DNA from: Actinomycetota bacterium
GTDB taxonomy: Bacteria; Actinomycetota; Acidimicrobiia; IMCC26256; PALSA-610
Assembly (NCBI GenBank): GCA_030839005.1
Contig: JAUZEM010000582.1
Span: forward strand, 1 to 6,140
Reading direction: 5' to 3'
DNA: 6,140 nt
The notes beneath the pieces are model-generated. The model worked only from the letters and a program-made list of their open reading frames with translations. It was not told the origin of the DNA and ran no database searches. Position numbers and translations under genes: made by a program. This document shows positions 5,985 to 6,140 of this stretch, one piece after another; position 1 is the stretch's first letter; every line of letters starts with the position of its first letter.

Positions 5985-6140
5985 CACGAGCGCGCGGGCG
6001 TACAGCTCGAGGTAGCGCTCGGCGAGGCGCCGCATCGAGAATTGCTCGGCCCGCTCGCGCCCGGAAGCGACGAGCCGCGCGCCGAGCGCGCGGTCGTCGA
6101 GCAGCCGGCGCAGCGCGTCTCGTAGCGCCCCGACGTCGCC
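5973..6140 (-). CDS. Glycosyltransferase (GT4-like), C-terminal 55 residues only
   Basis: The frame is open from the right edge and ends at TAG (5973-5975). The 55 residues begin GDVGALRDALRRLLDD and end in AERYLELYARAL followed by a short tail. This is the characteristic end of group 4 GT-B glycosyltransferases: the acidic/leucine segment after the nucleotide-sugar site (usual form D...LA.AL..LL.D), then a G.ER...FS.....E.YL..Y helix that packs back on the N-terminal domain. The donor-binding core is outside the window, so sugar and acceptor cannot be named. It lies 13 bp upstream of the phosphatase gene and is probably cotranscribed with it. In Actinobacteria such enzymes make phosphatidylinositol mannosides, mycothiol precursors or cell-surface glycans, but nothing visible here selects one. 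Confidence 0.75.
   Translation of the reverse strand, partial: GDVGALRDALRRLLDDRALGARLVASGRERAEQFSMRRLAERYLELYARALVPAG

Overview
The window looks like a chromosomal housekeeping segment from a high-GC actinobacterium. The base composition is strongly GC-rich and GTG/TTG starts are frequent. The pdxS-pdxT-yebC order is typical of Actinobacteria, and a DUF3048 lipoprotein also fits that phylum. The neighbourhood would suit an acidimicrobial or other deep-branching actinobacterial lineage, but the sequence alone does not settle this. All supported genes lie on the minus strand, so transcription runs from the high-coordinate end to the low one. I see no tRNA, rRNA, CRISPR array, insertion sequence or phage gene. 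Every complete gene is intact.

In transcription order: (1) the last 55 codons of a group 4-like glycosyltransferase (5973-6140); (2) an inositol-monophosphatase-superfamily enzyme (5018-5959); (3) a LemA-family membrane protein (4403-4963); (4) an HtpX-type M48 membrane metalloprotease (3444-4352); (5) a DUF3048 lipoprotein (2417-3427); (6) PdxS (1494-2381) and (7) PdxT (898-1470), the two subunits of pyridoxal 5'-phosphate synthase; (8) a YebC/PmpR-family protein (149-898); (9) the first 28 codons of a peroxiredoxin (1-84). Gaps are short (13 to 64 bp) and pdxT/yebC overlap by one base, so much of the segment could be cotranscribed. No stretch above 300 bases lacks a gene.

Functionally there are three blocks. 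The glycosyltransferase and phosphatase may serve sugar or inositol-phosphate metabolism. LemA, HtpX and the lipoprotein are envelope proteins, with LemA-HtpX a recurrent pair probably tied to membrane protein quality control. PdxS and PdxT make PLP from ribose 5-phosphate, glyceraldehyde 3-phosphate and glutamine; YebC is translationally coupled to them and a thiol peroxidase follows.

The less ordinary signals are in the gaps. A perfect 10-bp stem hairpin at the glycosyltransferase/phosphatase junction carries the candidate Shine-Dalgarno (SD) sequence in its loop. A 12-bp palindrome sits between weak -35 and -10 candidates before lemA. pdxS lacks an SD and has a -10-like hexamer at leaderless spacing. 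A second 12-bp palindrome sits beside the peroxiredoxin SD. I found no convincing new multi-gene system.
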